This document shows, piece after piece, positions 47,906 through 56,044 of a DNA stretch of 64,000 bases. The translations under genes were made by a program, and so were the position numbers. Position 1 is the first letter of the stretch. Every line of letters starts with the position of its first letter. The notes below the pieces were generated by a model, which was not told the origin of the DNA, ran no database searches, and saw only the letters and a list, made by a program, of their open reading frames with translations. The stretch comes from Psychromonas ingrahamii 37 (lineage in GTDB: Bacteria; Pseudomonadota; Gammaproteobacteria; Enterobacterales; Psychromonadaceae), in contig NC_008709.1 in NCBI RefSeq assembly GCF_000015285.1, forward strand, positions 2,852,001 through 2,916,000, in the 5' to 3' direction.

Positions 47906-49606
47906 TTAACACGGCTTAATGAGCAGTGCAAAAGACTCATAGGGTGCAAGCGCGAGTGACTCGCTTAACTGCTTACGCGGCGCATAATTGCTAATCAGGC
48001 ATTGCCCTTTCAATCCCTGCAGTGGTTTTGGCAAGGTCAGCTCCAGCGGCTCATTCGTGAAGTTATTAATAACGATAACTTTCTCATTACCTAACTGCCG
48101 CTGGTAGGAAAATACCTTTTTATGCTCAACAAACAATGGCTGATAATCACCATAGACCATTACCTCGTGGGTCTTGCGCAACTGAACCAGTTTTTGGTAG
48201 TGGTAAAAAATGGAATCAGGATCATCCAATGCCGACTCGACATTAATTTCGGTATAATTTGGATTGAGCTTAAGCCAGGGGTTACCATCACTAAAACCGC
48301 TGTTAAGGCTGCTATCCCACTGCATAGGTGTGCGGGCATTGTCACGACCATTTTCATGGATCCCCTGCATCATATCCTCATGCGAGACGCCCGCTGCAAT
48401 ACGCTCCTGATAAAGATTCAGGGTTTCAATATCCTGATAATCCTCAATGGCATCGAAATGCACATTGGTCATGCCTATCTCTTCTCCCTGATAGATATAC
48501 GGTATACCTTTGAGGAAATGCAGCGCAGTCGCCAGCATTTTAGCGGACTGCACGCGGTAGCACCCCGGATCGCCATATTTTGAAACCGCGCGCGGCAGAT
48601 CATGGTTATTCCAGAACAACGAGTTCCAACCACAATCAGCAAGTTCAGTTTGCCACTTGCTGATTACCTGCTTGAACTCCAGCAGATCAAACGGCCGAGG
48701 TTTCCATTTACCTTGCTCGGGATCAAAGGTGATGGTGATATGCTCAAACTGAAACACCATGGAGAGTTCATCGCGGGCCGGATCGGAATACAGCTTGGCA
48801 GTCTCCGGGGTTGCGCTCCACGCTTCACCGACGGTCAGTAAATCGCGCCCACCAAAAGTTGCTTTATTCATCTCTTGCAATAGTGGATGCAGGCGCGGCC
48901 CGTTGGTCATAATCTGCTTATCCACATCCTTGCCAATCAAGTCGATCACATCCATCCGGAAACCACCTATGCCACGGTCTAACCACCAGTTGATCATCTT
49001 ATGCACCTCTTCCTGCACCTTGGGATTATCCCAGTTTAGATCCGGCTGCTTTTTAGAGAACTGGTGGAAATAATATTGCCCCGTAGTACCATCAAACTCC
49101 CAAGCACTGCCGCCAAAATAAGATTTGAAATCATTCGGCGCTGAGCCATCGGCTTTTGGCTCACGCCAAATGTAATAATCGCGATAAAAGTTATCTTTAG
49201 ATTTTCTTGACTCAATAAACCAGGGATGCTCGTCACTGCTGTGGTTGATCACCAGATCCATAATAATACGGATATCACGTTTCGCAGCTTCAGCAATCAG
49301 CTTATTCATTTCCTCTAACGTGCCGAATTCTGAGGCGATATCCTGATAGTCGGAAATATCATAACCGTTATCATCCATCGGAGACTTGAACACCGGCGAT
49401 AACCAGATAACATTAATGCCTAATTGCTTGAGGTAATCAAGTTTACTGATGATCCCCGCCAAATCGCCTATGCCATCATGATTGGCATCCATAAAACTAT
49501 GAGGGTAGATCTGATAAACGACGGCATTATGCCACCATTTTTTATCTGATTCAGGTACTGTGCCAGTCTCATTTTTTTTAGCATCCATTGTCATCACAAT
49601 TGTCAT
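47906..49606 (-). CDS. GH13 alpha-glucosidase (oligo-1,6-glucosidase type), copy 2
   Basis: About 566 residues from ATG 49606, which has AAGGA eight bases upstream. A longer frame to 49669 lacks such a site. GH13_31 features are VVYQIYPHSFMDANHDGIGD, DLVINHSSDEHPWF, nucleophile in IGGFRMDVIDLIGK, acid/base in LTVGEAWSA and the third acid in FWNNHDLPRAVSKYG. It is a paralogue of the enzyme at 45028 with differing substrate-loop residues, so the two probably cover different oligosaccharides. First gene of the glucosidase-glk-glucosidase unit. No transporter gene is adjacent. Confidence 0.92.
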   Translation of the reverse strand: MTIVMTMDAKKNETGTVPESDKKWWHNAVVYQIYPHSFMDANHDGIGDLAGIISKLDYLKQLGINVIWLSPVFKSPMDDNGYDISDYQDIASEFGTLEEMNKLIAEAAKRDIRIIMDLVINHSSDEHPWFIESRKSKDNFYRDYYIWREPKADGSAPNDFKSYFGGSAWEFDGTTGQYYFHQFSKKQPDLNWDNPKVQEEVHKMINWWLDRGIGGFRMDVIDLIGKDVDKQIMTNGPRLHPLLQEMNKATFGGRDLLTVGEAWSATPETAKLYSDPARDELSMVFQFEHITITFDPEQGKWKPRPFDLLEFKQVISKWQTELADCGWNSLFWNNHDLPRAVSKYGDPGCYRVQSAKMLATALHFLKGIPYIYQGEEIGMTNVHFDAIEDYQDIETLNLYQERIAAGVSHEDMMQGIHENGRDNARTPMQWDSSLNSGFSDGNPWLKLNPNYTEINVESALDDPDSIFYHYQKLVQLRKTHEVMVYGDYQPLFVEHKKVFSYQRQLGNEKVIVINNFTNEPLELTLPKPLQGLKGQCLISNYAPRKQLSESLALAPYESFALLIKPC

Positions 49607-50071
49607 CGCTATTGTCCTTGAAAATAACCGTGCAGATTGATCTTGAATAGGCACTATCATAAGCAGCAACTAACATAGACTGAAATGCTATTTTCTCGCA
49701 TCTTTCATAGAAAAAATGCATATCACTCGGAAGAAGTGTGATCTTTGGCAGATTTTTCTGCCTATTATTCGCCTCAAGCTGATTGAAAAATGTGACCTAA
49801 GCTACAGAAAAATTCCCCTCGACTGAGAAACGCGATACAAACGGAGGGAACAAAAAAGGCTGGAGAGCCGAAAAGGCTGGATGGCTAAAAGGCTGGAGAG
49901 TAAATCATTTTTTCTGAGTTGACCAATACGATCAACCGTCGATTGGTGGCTATGTGTAACACTTTTACCACCATAGGGAGCGTCGCCACAAAGAATTGCT
50001 CGGCGAACACAGCTGGTAATTCGTCAAAAAGGTTTGGCTGTCCTTATTTAGCATTTAGCGATGGCCAACGG
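49607..50071. other. Promoter region of the glucosidase unit plus repeat spacer
   Basis: 49607-49850 should hold the promoter of the minus-strand glucosidase operon. At 49853-49900 AAAAGGCTGGA-type words repeat three times (AAAAAAGGCTGGAGAG, AAAAGGCTGGATGG, AAAAGGCTGGAGAG). 49910-50071 follows the DUF3024 stop. It includes TTGGCCATCGCT on the minus strand, which also occurs in the attC-like site near 53130. Confidence 0.5.
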
Positions 50072-50431
50072 TTATGTTGCCGATGACAACTTCCAAAAAC
50101 AACCGTCTTGATCTTCATTAACAATAAATAATGCTTCACTGAGTTTATTAACTTTTGAATTTATTCTATAAACCTGCCATTTTAAGCTACCTCTCATCCA
50201 GGATATTTTCCATATATGAGTTGTCCTAATAAATGTAATTTTTGCAACGGATGAATGAAAGAAACCTTGTTCATTGTGAGTACTAGGATGAATCTCAAAT
50301 AACTCGATACTTTGATTATCAAATATATAACTCAGATCAAAACCATTCTCAGTAGCTTGCCTTCTCCGACTTTCAATAAGGTTAGCGACCAAATGCTCAT
50401 ACTTTTTTCTTTCCGTTTCAGTAAACGCCAT
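50072..50431 (-). CDS. DUF3024 family protein
   Basis: About 119 residues. Family features are IELFEIHPSTH, VAKITFIRTTHIWKISWMRG, LKWQVYRI and the end VNEDQDGCFWKL. DUF3024 proteins have no known function and are frequent in accessory regions of marine bacteria. ATG 50431 or the adjacent ATG 50434 can start it, with AGGTGC just upstream. It is the left-most member of a row of minus-strand accessory genes. Confidence 0.78.
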   Translation of the reverse strand: MAFTETERKKYEHLVANLIESRRRQATENGFDLSYIFDNQSIELFEIHPSTHNEQGFFHSSVAKITFIRTTHIWKISWMRGSLKWQVYRINSKVNKLSEALFIVNEDQDGCFWKLSSAT

Positions 50432-50468
50432 CATGCACCTGTAATAAAAGTTAGAGTAAAAATTCGCC

Positions 50469-50505
50469 GTTACTCGTTCACATACTCGGCGTGGGAACGA
50501 GTAAC
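50469..50505. other. 11-bp perfect inverted repeat upstream of the DUF3024 gene
   Basis: GTTACTCGTTC (50469-50479) is the exact complement of GAACGAGTAAC (50495-50505). It is 35 bases upstream of the DUF3024 start, so it could be an operator or part of a recombination site joint. Confidence 0.5.
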
Positions 50506-50588
50506 GTCTTAATAGCAGGAAAAATTTGGTTGGCTAAAATACGAGTTCAGTCAGATAGCCAGTCGTATTTTTACCTTGTTGATTAACT
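50506..50588 (-). other. Palindromic attC-like site after the 101-residue gene
   Basis: On the minus strand, GTTAATCAACAAGG lies at the start and TTAAGACGTTAC near the end. In between AAAATACGA and TCGTATTTT (50536-50544 and 50563-50571) pair perfectly. The ends AAC and GTT and the imperfect outer pairing resemble an integron attC site. It begins 12 bases past the 101-residue gene. The assignment is inference. Confidence 0.35.
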
Positions 50589-50600
50589 TATCGCTGTCAT

Positions 50601-50906
50601 TTATGAGTAAATACTTTCATTATATTTATTACCCAATTTACTAAATAAGCTAGGCAGTAAATATTGCTCTTTAACTGAGTTGTTATTCTTATTCGCTTCT
50701 CTAGAAATATTTACAAGCAAATTATCTATATCACCCAAAGTTAAAATGATGTTTACTCTTTTAAATTTTGGGCGTTTTTTAAATAATTCAATTTTGATTA
50801 ATTGTAATTTTTTCAATTGAACACTACTTGCAAGTTGATAATCAAAAATTAAATTAAACTCTTCTGCACTTAAAGAAAACTTAAGATCCTGATTATGTTT
50901 ACTCAT
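50601..50906 (-). CDS. Hypothetical protein, accessory region
   Basis: 101 residues, rich in K, N, L and I, predicted mostly helical (FSLSAEEFNLIFDYQLASSVQLKKLQLIKI). No domain is recognised and no signal peptide or membrane segment is visible. ATG 50906 follows AAGGAACT at good spacing. The middle (VNIILTLGDIDNLLVNISRE) is plausible protein sequence, so I treat it as real. It carries a 30-base upstream element shared with the gene at 54442. Confidence 0.55.
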   Translation of the reverse strand: MSKHNQDLKFSLSAEEFNLIFDYQLASSVQLKKLQLIKIELFKKRPKFKRVNIILTLGDIDNLLVNISREANKNNNSVKEQYLLPSLFSKLGNKYNESIYS

Positions 50907-50943
50907 TTGGCATAGTTCCTTACATCTAATATCTTATTAGAAT

Positions 50944-50973
50944 AAATAACTCCGTATTTCTGCAAGAAAGCAC
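50944..50973 (-). promoter_or_regulatory. Shared 30-base element, copy 1
   Basis: 25 of 30 bases match 54791-54820 (AAATAAC-CCGT-TTTC-CAAGAAAGCA on the plus strand), each next to a T-rich run. It lies 38 bases upstream of the 101-residue gene. It could be a cassette promoter or the end of a recombination site. Confidence 0.5.
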
Positions 50974-51071
50974 CCGTTTTTTTAGAAAATCAAAACCCCA
51001 AAAGGTTGTCAATATAAACGATTTCTTTTAAACATTTCATAAAAAAGCTCCAAGCATTTAAACAACTTGAG

Positions 51072-51126
51072 GCTAACAATACAAACGGAAAAGTTTCTGG
51101 CTATCCTGCTTTTTTTTATTGTTAGC
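51072..51126 (-). other. attC-like site directly after the NACHT gene
   Basis: The ends are perfect 10-base inverted repeats: on the minus strand GCTAACAATA and TATTGTTAGC, 55 bases in total. It starts 5 bases after the NACHT stop. GCTAAC and GTTAGC at the edges resemble attC core sites, although the strict RYYYAAC/GTTRRRY pattern is not fully met. A terminator is an alternative reading. Confidence 0.4.
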
Positions 51127-51131
51127 TAAAT

Positions 51132-52919
51132 TTAGAAAGGCAATATCTCATCTGTGGCAAGATCTGATTTATTAAGTTCAAATTCCATTTCTAGCACCTC
51201 AGATTTAAATTTACTAAGTTCGAATTTTTCCGACAAATACTTACTAGCATCTTTTTGAATTTTACACAGCCTCATAAGCTTGTCGATTTCAATTGTAAAA
51301 TATCCATTGAACTGTTGAAAATTAGTATAATCAGATTCATCACAATAAGATAAAAGATTCGCAATCATTAGTTTATTATTAGCTAAGAATTGCAATATAT
51401 TTTTTTTAGCAAAATCAGAATACTCTACATATAAAACTGATGATAATGTATCACCCCAATATATCTCTTTGATTTCTCCTGATTCATCTACACACACTTT
51501 TGAATCACCCCCTATTAATTTAAGCAATGAAAGATAATTGATATTTACTATTGATTTACTATTTAAGCAAAGAGCCTTTTTCTTATACGGAATTGAAAAA
51601 TATTTTGTATAGTTTCGTTCATCTATAGTTTCTAAAAATGATAATGTATTTTGCCATTTTCTAAATTCATCAAAATCGGTTATGACTAAATTGTAAAAAC
51701 TTTTTTTTCTACTTTCAGGCAATCGAAAAATAAAGACGGAAGCAAAATATTCTTGAATACTTTTATGAGTAAATGAGAAATAATTAAATCCATCTCGGAT
51801 TATCAATGCAGTTATGCTAGTAATATCATCAATAAGAAGATCTTCAATATTCTCAGGTAATCTTTCAAGTTTTGCTGCTCTTTCGAGATAACCTTGAAAT
51901 TGCAATACAGGAAACCGAGTGTTGTTATCATGAAGAGATAAAAAACTGATTGAATCAAATAAACGCTGCATCTGATAATCAGTTAGCCCTGCTTTTCTTT
52001 CTCGCTCAAAACCGATCTTCATTCTGTCATGGCGATAAAGCATAGTAGGGAATATTAGGCTGTAAAATTCAGCTAGACTATCTGGTTTGAACTGACGCGT
52101 ATTATATGTGATTGTAAATAATGTGAGTAACAGTGGAGTGGTTGTAATTTCTGAAATAAAACTACTATTAGATAATATATTATTTATACTTTCTGATTGT
52201 CTATCCGCCTTATATAGATGCTTCACAAAATCTTGTTGTGTTACTAATGTCATGGGACTAATCTTTTTTTTAGAAAAATAAAATGATGAGCCCATACCAG
52301 AATCAGGTCTAGATGATATAACTACTCGTAGTTTTGGATACGTGCGAACTATTGTTTCGAGTTCTCGTGCAACTCTTTTTCTTTCATTATTAGGAACTTC
52401 ATCAAATCCATCTAAGAGTAATAGTATTTTTTCTGATTTAGCTAGAAAGTCAAAAAGAGTATTGTCTAATTTGACACCTAAATCTTCTATAGCATCCATT
52501 ATTTCCTCTTTAAGCTTATTTTTATACCTGAGATTCCTAAACTCAATAAAAATAGGAATATAAGAATTCCCAGTACCTTCTTTTAAACACAGTTTTCTCA
52601 GATATAAAGATTTACCTTGTCCTGGCCCTCCCTCAACTAAAACTTGTTTATCGCCAAATTGACTAAATGATTCTATATATTCATCATTAAATAAAACTGC
52701 CTGATCAAAAAATATATCAGTTAAATGTACGATAGAATCAGGATGTAATATTGTTTTTACTTGACCTATACGAGCAACATTATCTTTAAAATATTGAAGT
52801 TTATTAATTGCAAAAGCTTCAGAAATCTTCTCTTTAACTTTTCCTGTTGCAGACTTAACCAAGTCATCGACTAAGCCATCAAGTCCACCCGTTGCTTTTT
52901 TAATAATATCATCGAGCAT
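51132..52919 (-). CDS. NACHT-domain STAND NTPase (candidate bacterial NLR-like defence protein)
   Basis: 595 residues. The N-terminal about 90 residues are helical with an amphipathic start (MLDDIIKKATGGLDGLVDDL). The NACHT core has Walker A GGPGQGKS (97-104), Walker B LLLLDGFDEV (166-175) with the extra acidic residue typical of NACHT, sensor VVISSRP (199-205) and the winged-helix mark TTPLLLTLF (260-268). YFSFTHKSIQEYFAS near 390 is also usual. The C-terminal about 190 residues match nothing I know. No nuclease or TIR domain is visible. NACHT proteins of this size protect against phage in other bacteria, and that role is inferred here. Confidence 0.85.
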   Translation of the reverse strand: MLDDIIKKATGGLDGLVDDLVKSATGKVKEKISEAFAINKLQYFKDNVARIGQVKTILHPDSIVHLTDIFFDQAVLFNDEYIESFSQFGDKQVLVEGGPGQGKSLYLRKLCLKEGTGNSYIPIFIEFRNLRYKNKLKEEIMDAIEDLGVKLDNTLFDFLAKSEKILLLLDGFDEVPNNERKRVARELETIVRTYPKLRVVISSRPDSGMGSSFYFSKKKISPMTLVTQQDFVKHLYKADRQSESINNILSNSSFISEITTTPLLLTLFTITYNTRQFKPDSLAEFYSLIFPTMLYRHDRMKIGFERERKAGLTDYQMQRLFDSISFLSLHDNNTRFPVLQFQGYLERAAKLERLPENIEDLLIDDITSITALIIRDGFNYFSFTHKSIQEYFASVFIFRLPESRKKSFYNLVITDFDEFRKWQNTLSFLETIDERNYTKYFSIPYKKKALCLNSKSIVNINYLSLLKLIGGDSKVCVDESGEIKEIYWGDTLSSVLYVEYSDFAKKNILQFLANNKLMIANLLSYCDESDYTNFQQFNGYFTIEIDKLMRLCKIQKDASKYLSEKFELSKFKSEVLEMEFELNKSDLATDEILPF

Positions 52920-53080
52920 GAGACTCTCCGTATTAGGTGAATGATGTAGTTTGCATAACGAGGCTACATAATTTCTATTTTTTCAGAAAGAACACATTTT
53001 CCATAAACTTAATAACCTTTTAAATCAATAAGTTAAATATTTTAAATGTTTATAAAAAGTGGGTTATTTTCTACAGCCTC

Positions 53081-53146
53081 AACGCCTTATTAAGCAGAAA
53101 ATAATGGTTGCCGTATAATCACACAGCGATGGCCAAATGTTATTTG
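53081..53146 (-). other. Right part of an attC-like site split by the IS3-family element
   Basis: Minus-strand order: the first part is 54447-54422 (GTATAACAAGCCCTTTAAAA then GGACAA), then the insertion, then this part (AATAACATTTGGCCATCGCT ... GGCAACCATTATTTTCTGC and TTAATAAGGCGTT). Rejoined, the about 94-base sequence is an imperfect palindrome. AACAAGCCCTTTAAAA pairs with TTAATAAGGCGTT, and AATAACATTTGGCC pairs with GGCAACCATTATT. The layout and the TATAACAA start resemble attC sites of Vibrio-type superintegrons. Confidence 0.5.
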
Positions 53147-53179
53147 TGATCCTCCCCCAATAAAAGGGACACATTTTTT

Positions 53180-54066
53180 TCACGCTGCTATTGCTTCATA
53201 TTCTATCGGTGAGCAATAATTTATTCCAGAGTGCATTCTTCTCGCATTGTAATATTTGTTAATGTACCCGCCAAGTGTTGCACGTAACTGAGCATCACTT
53301 TTAAAAACATTACCACGAATAACTTCTGTTTTCATTGAATGAAAAATGACACCATGTGGGCATTATCCGTACATTTTCCTGCACGGCTCAAACTATGTAC
53401 TATCCCATTTTTTTTCAATGCTCTTTGATAAACTTGACCGCGATATTCAACACCTCTATCAGTATGTAGCATGAGCTTCTCTTGCGGTTTTCTCTTTTTA
53501 ATGGCATTCAGCAAAGTACGTTTTGTCACATCCATGGTTCTATTTTTATCTAAACCCCAACTAATAATACGTCGAGAATACAAATCCATTATCACCGACA
53601 AATAACGCCACACTCCTTTTACTTTTAAGTAAGTCACGTCCGCAACCCATACTTTATTGACAGCATCAGGTACTCCGCCATCTTGGCGTAAGTTTTCTCC
53701 TGTAACGAGAAAGCGTTTATACGCCGCCGAACGTGTTGTCACGCGCATCACTCTAGCGATCAGGCCAAGTGCAAGATACAAACGCTCAACGCGCTTCTTA
53801 CCTAGGTTGTACCCTTGCTTTTGTAAGGCCTTAAATATGCGAGGACTTCCGTAGCGCCCTTTATTCTCAGTGAATATTTGCTGAATCTTTACCTTTAATT
53901 CATCATCCTCAATTGAACGTTCACTTGGCTGACGCTTTCTCCAATCGTAATAACCGCTTCTCGATACACCAAGTAGTTCGATTAAAGCTGTAACACTTAT
54001 TTCTGCTCTGAGTTTTTCGATGAATCGATATCGTCCTGATGTTCCTCGGCAAGAAACCGTTGCCAC
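53180..54066 (-). pseudogene. IS3-family transposase orfB, frameshifted and active-site mutated
   Basis: Typical orfB: VSRSGYYDWRKRQPSERS, GRYGSPRIFKALQKQGY, VWVADVTYLKVKGVWRYLSV (first catalytic D) and MLHTDRGVEYRGQVY (second D). Where the third catalytic residue should be (DNAHMESFF) the sequence reads DNAHMVSFF, so Glu became Val. One C is missing right after, near 53352, giving a premature stop. The true C-terminus continues in the other frame as SMKTEVIRGNVFKSD to EYEAIAA and ends at 53180. Confidence 0.88.
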
Positions 54067-54367
54067 TTTTTTAGGACGTACAGCTCCTCCTTAAGCTTTT
54101 TATTTTCACGCTCGAGTTGTTGTTCTCTGGTAAGTTGCTTTGTTACTTTGTTACCTTCGATTGATCCGCTACTTTTTTACGTTTATCAGCCACAATAATT
54201 CCTTCACGATATTCTTTTCTCCATCGTGACAGCATAAATGGGTGGATGTCGAGATTTTCTGCAACACTTTTAATAGTGACACCCACAACAAAACTGAGTT
54301 GTACTGCATTAACTTTAAACTCATTTGAATACTTCCAAGTTCGCCTTGGATTGTTGTACTTTGGCAT
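53997..54367 (-). pseudogene. IS3-family orfA, frameshifted by an 8-base duplication
   Basis: It starts at ATG 54367 (MPKYNNPRRTWKYSNEFKVN) with GAGGTG upstream, and has the helix-turn-helix SVAENLDIHPFMLSRWRKEY. After DQSKVTK it hits TAA because GTAACAAA is present twice in a row near 54143-54150. Without one copy the frame would continue as QLTREQQLERENKKLKEELY through SSKNSEQK to 53997, a normal leucine-zipper orfA end. Confidence 0.85.
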
Positions 54368-54421
54368 AAGACACCTCATCTTTAATTAGATTTTGGTGTC
54401 CGTTAAAGCGGGGGAAGATCA

Positions 54422-54447
54422 TTGTCCTTTTAAAGGGCTTGTTATAC
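54422..54447 (-). other. Left part of the split attC-like site
   Basis: The minus strand begins GTATAACAAGCCCTTTAAAA and runs to the IS edge. The TAA stop of the gene at 54442 lies inside TATAACAA, the arrangement found in integron cassettes where the stop overlaps attC. See the entry at 53081. Confidence 0.5.
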
Positions 54448-54747
54448 AACGACTTCCATTTTAGACGATCTTTCTTCTATTTCAGCTAGCGATAACTTAC
54501 CATGCCTTTTGAATGTTTCTTTTGTTGCTACAGAGGCATTTGATGGTTTATTAATACCTGCTACTGATTTATAATTTGAAACTTTAGCACTAATATTTCC
54601 AGCGTCTAATTTAGTTTTCAACGCCATGTTTTTGCAATATTCTATCTGTTTATTTCTAGGAAACCCTTCTAATTCTAACTTTTTAAATATTGCTAAAGAT
54701 CGTAATTCATTTAGCTCATTCCATTCTGAATTGTCTCGAAATGACAT
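54442..54747 (-). CDS. Hypothetical protein, accessory region
   Basis: About 101 residues from ATG 54747, which has GGAGGT five bases upstream. An extension to 54780 lacks this. The protein is hydrophilic and basic (NEWNELRSL-like start, then FPRNKQIEYCKNMALKTKLD) with no recognised domain. The central part could be a short helical DNA- or RNA-binding region, but I cannot name a family. Its stop codon overlaps the attC-like site. It shares the 30-base upstream element with the gene at 50601. Confidence 0.6.
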   Translation of the reverse strand: MSFRDNSEWNELNELRSLAIFKKLELEGFPRNKQIEYCKNMALKTKLDAGNISAKVSNYKSVAGINKPSNASVATKETFKRHGKLSLAEIEERSSKMEVVV

Positions 54748-54790
54748 TGCAACCTCCAAAATTAAAAAAGTGTATAGCATCTTTCAAAAG

Positions 54791-54820
54791 AAATAACCCC
54801 GTGTTTCCACAAGAAAGCAT
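54791..54820 (-). promoter_or_regulatory. Shared 30-base element, copy 2
   Basis: It matches 50944-50973 at 25 of 30 positions and lies 44 bases upstream of the gene at 54442, almost the same distance as copy 1 from its gene. Confidence 0.5.
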
Positions 54821-55065
54821 CTTATTTTTTTGATTATTACTTGTTAATACTGCACTTTAAATACTTTTAATTCAATGCGATAAATTAAAATGTAAATAAA
54901 TTATCTTGGTGACAGGCGGAATTATTCCGTATTTACGCTGAAAACACTGAATCAAAATATCACCTAATCAATCTGTAGACGAATTTTCAGTAGACAGCTG
55001 ACAGCAGGAACAATTATTAGCATCACTGCGCCTTGTCGTTTTACCGAGTTAAAGCAGCGGAAATT

Positions 55066-55168
55066 GGTGCGCGGAGCCCACCCTACGGACTGTTCTGTTA
55101 TCTGTAGGGTGCATTTTATGCACCGCAAGCAACGGTAACCAGTGCGCAAAGCGCGCACTCTGCGGGCT
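55066..55168. repeat. Inverted relative of the 65-bp repeat family
   Basis: It contains CTGTAGGGTGCATTTTATGC then ACCGCAAGC, the reverse complement of GCTTGCGGTGCATAAAATGC then ACCCTAC found at 11974. AGTGCGCAAAGCGCGCACTC follows. A single copy here. Confidence 0.75.
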
Positions 55169-55303
55169 AATTTAGATGAAAATAAACGAGCAATACTGCT
55201 CAAGTACCCGTCAAAAATAAACACTGAATTTTAATTGAAATTTTCGATGAGGTTGCATAAGGCTGGAGTGTATAAGTCAGGGCATATTTTTTAAATCATG
55301 CCT

Positions 55304-55337
55304 TAAAAAAAACCTCAATACAGGGTTGAGGTTTTTT
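55304..55337 (-). terminator. Terminator of the DUF2999 gene
   Basis: AAAACCTCAA and TTGAGGTTTT form a 10-bp stem around TACAGGG, followed on the minus strand by a run of eight T, 16 bases after the stop. Confidence 0.9.
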
Positions 55338-55352
55338 AGTTTTTATAAGCCG

Positions 55353-55610
55353 TTATTTAGTTTCTTGCAGTTTAGCTGTTGCAGCTTCTAATTTTGAAAA
55401 ATCTAAATTTAATTCTTCAATGGCTTGTGTGAGTAAATCCGGGTTGGTCATCACTGTCATCAGCAGCGGTTGCAGTTTATCTTGAGGAATACCTAAGGTT
55501 TGAATGATAGTCATTGCAGCTAATGGATTTTCCGTTAAAGCTTCAAATACTTCCGTGATTTTCTCATCAGTTACGTTGTGATCTTTTAGGGTTTCAATAA
55601 TTGGGTTCAT
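55353..55610 (-). CDS. DUF2999 family protein
   Basis: 85 residues: MNPIIETLKDHNVTDEKITE then FEALTENPLAAMTIIQTLGI and LDFSKLEAATAKLQ. This all-helical pattern is that of DUF2999, a small protein common in Vibrio, Shewanella and relatives with no assigned function. It has its own terminator, and AGAGAAAAAC before the ATG at 55610. It appears monocistronic. Confidence 0.82.
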   Translation of the reverse strand: MNPIIETLKDHNVTDEKITEVFEALTENPLAAMTIIQTLGIPQDKLQPLLMTVMTNPDLLTQAIEELNLDFSKLEAATAKLQETK

Positions 55611-56044
55611 CAGTTTTTCTCTTTAATAGGAATTCGCGACAATTTATCTTATTCTCACACTAATTGCGATATTATCTCATATTATAATTTGCTTCACGGC
55701 AGTCAGGAAAGATTCTAAAATAGCCGTATTTGATCTGCGCTTAGTTGTAAGTTTGGTTAAGGCTGAATCTAAAATGCAATTTAGAGTGTTAAATAACCGT
55801 TAAGCCCACCAAAAAAGTAACAAACACTGTTATCTTTCGAAAAATGAGTCCTATCAATAAGTACATATAGTCTAAATGACTGAGCAGCACGGGTGATGGT
55901 TCTGATCGGGAAAAAATAATTGACTGCAGTAACGCTAAAGCAGTGTCTGGTTTTATTAAAATACTGGGCTTTATTAGCCTAGGATAAAATGGGTATATAA
56001 GCTCAGCACAAATGCGTAGAATGTACCTTATATTACTTTAAGCA
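55611..56044. other. Intergenic region upstream of hflX
   Basis: A divergent spacer holding the promoters of DUF2999 (left) and hflX (right). No gene or repeat is recognised. Confidence 0.45.

Larger units (their letters stand above)
53147..54421 (-). mobile_element. IS3-family insertion sequence, inactive
   Basis: 1275 bases. The inverted ends are TGATCCTCCCCC at the left and its counterpart TGATCTTCCCCC read from the right, extending through GGGACACA / CGGACACC. It is flanked by a 3-base direct repeat TTG (53144-53146 and 54422-54424), the usual IS3-family target duplication. Both reading frames are damaged (see the two pseudogenes). It splits an attC-like site. Confidence 0.88.
54821..55352. 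other. Spacer between the accessory patch and DUF2999
   Basis: No convincing gene. A minus-strand frame at 54964-55224 runs through the repeat at 55066-55168 and is rejected. The terminator at 55304 lies at the right end. Confidence 0.5.

Noticed and set aside
54964-55224. 86-residue minus-strand gene
   Set aside because: It runs through the dispersed repeat at 55066-55168 and has no coding features.
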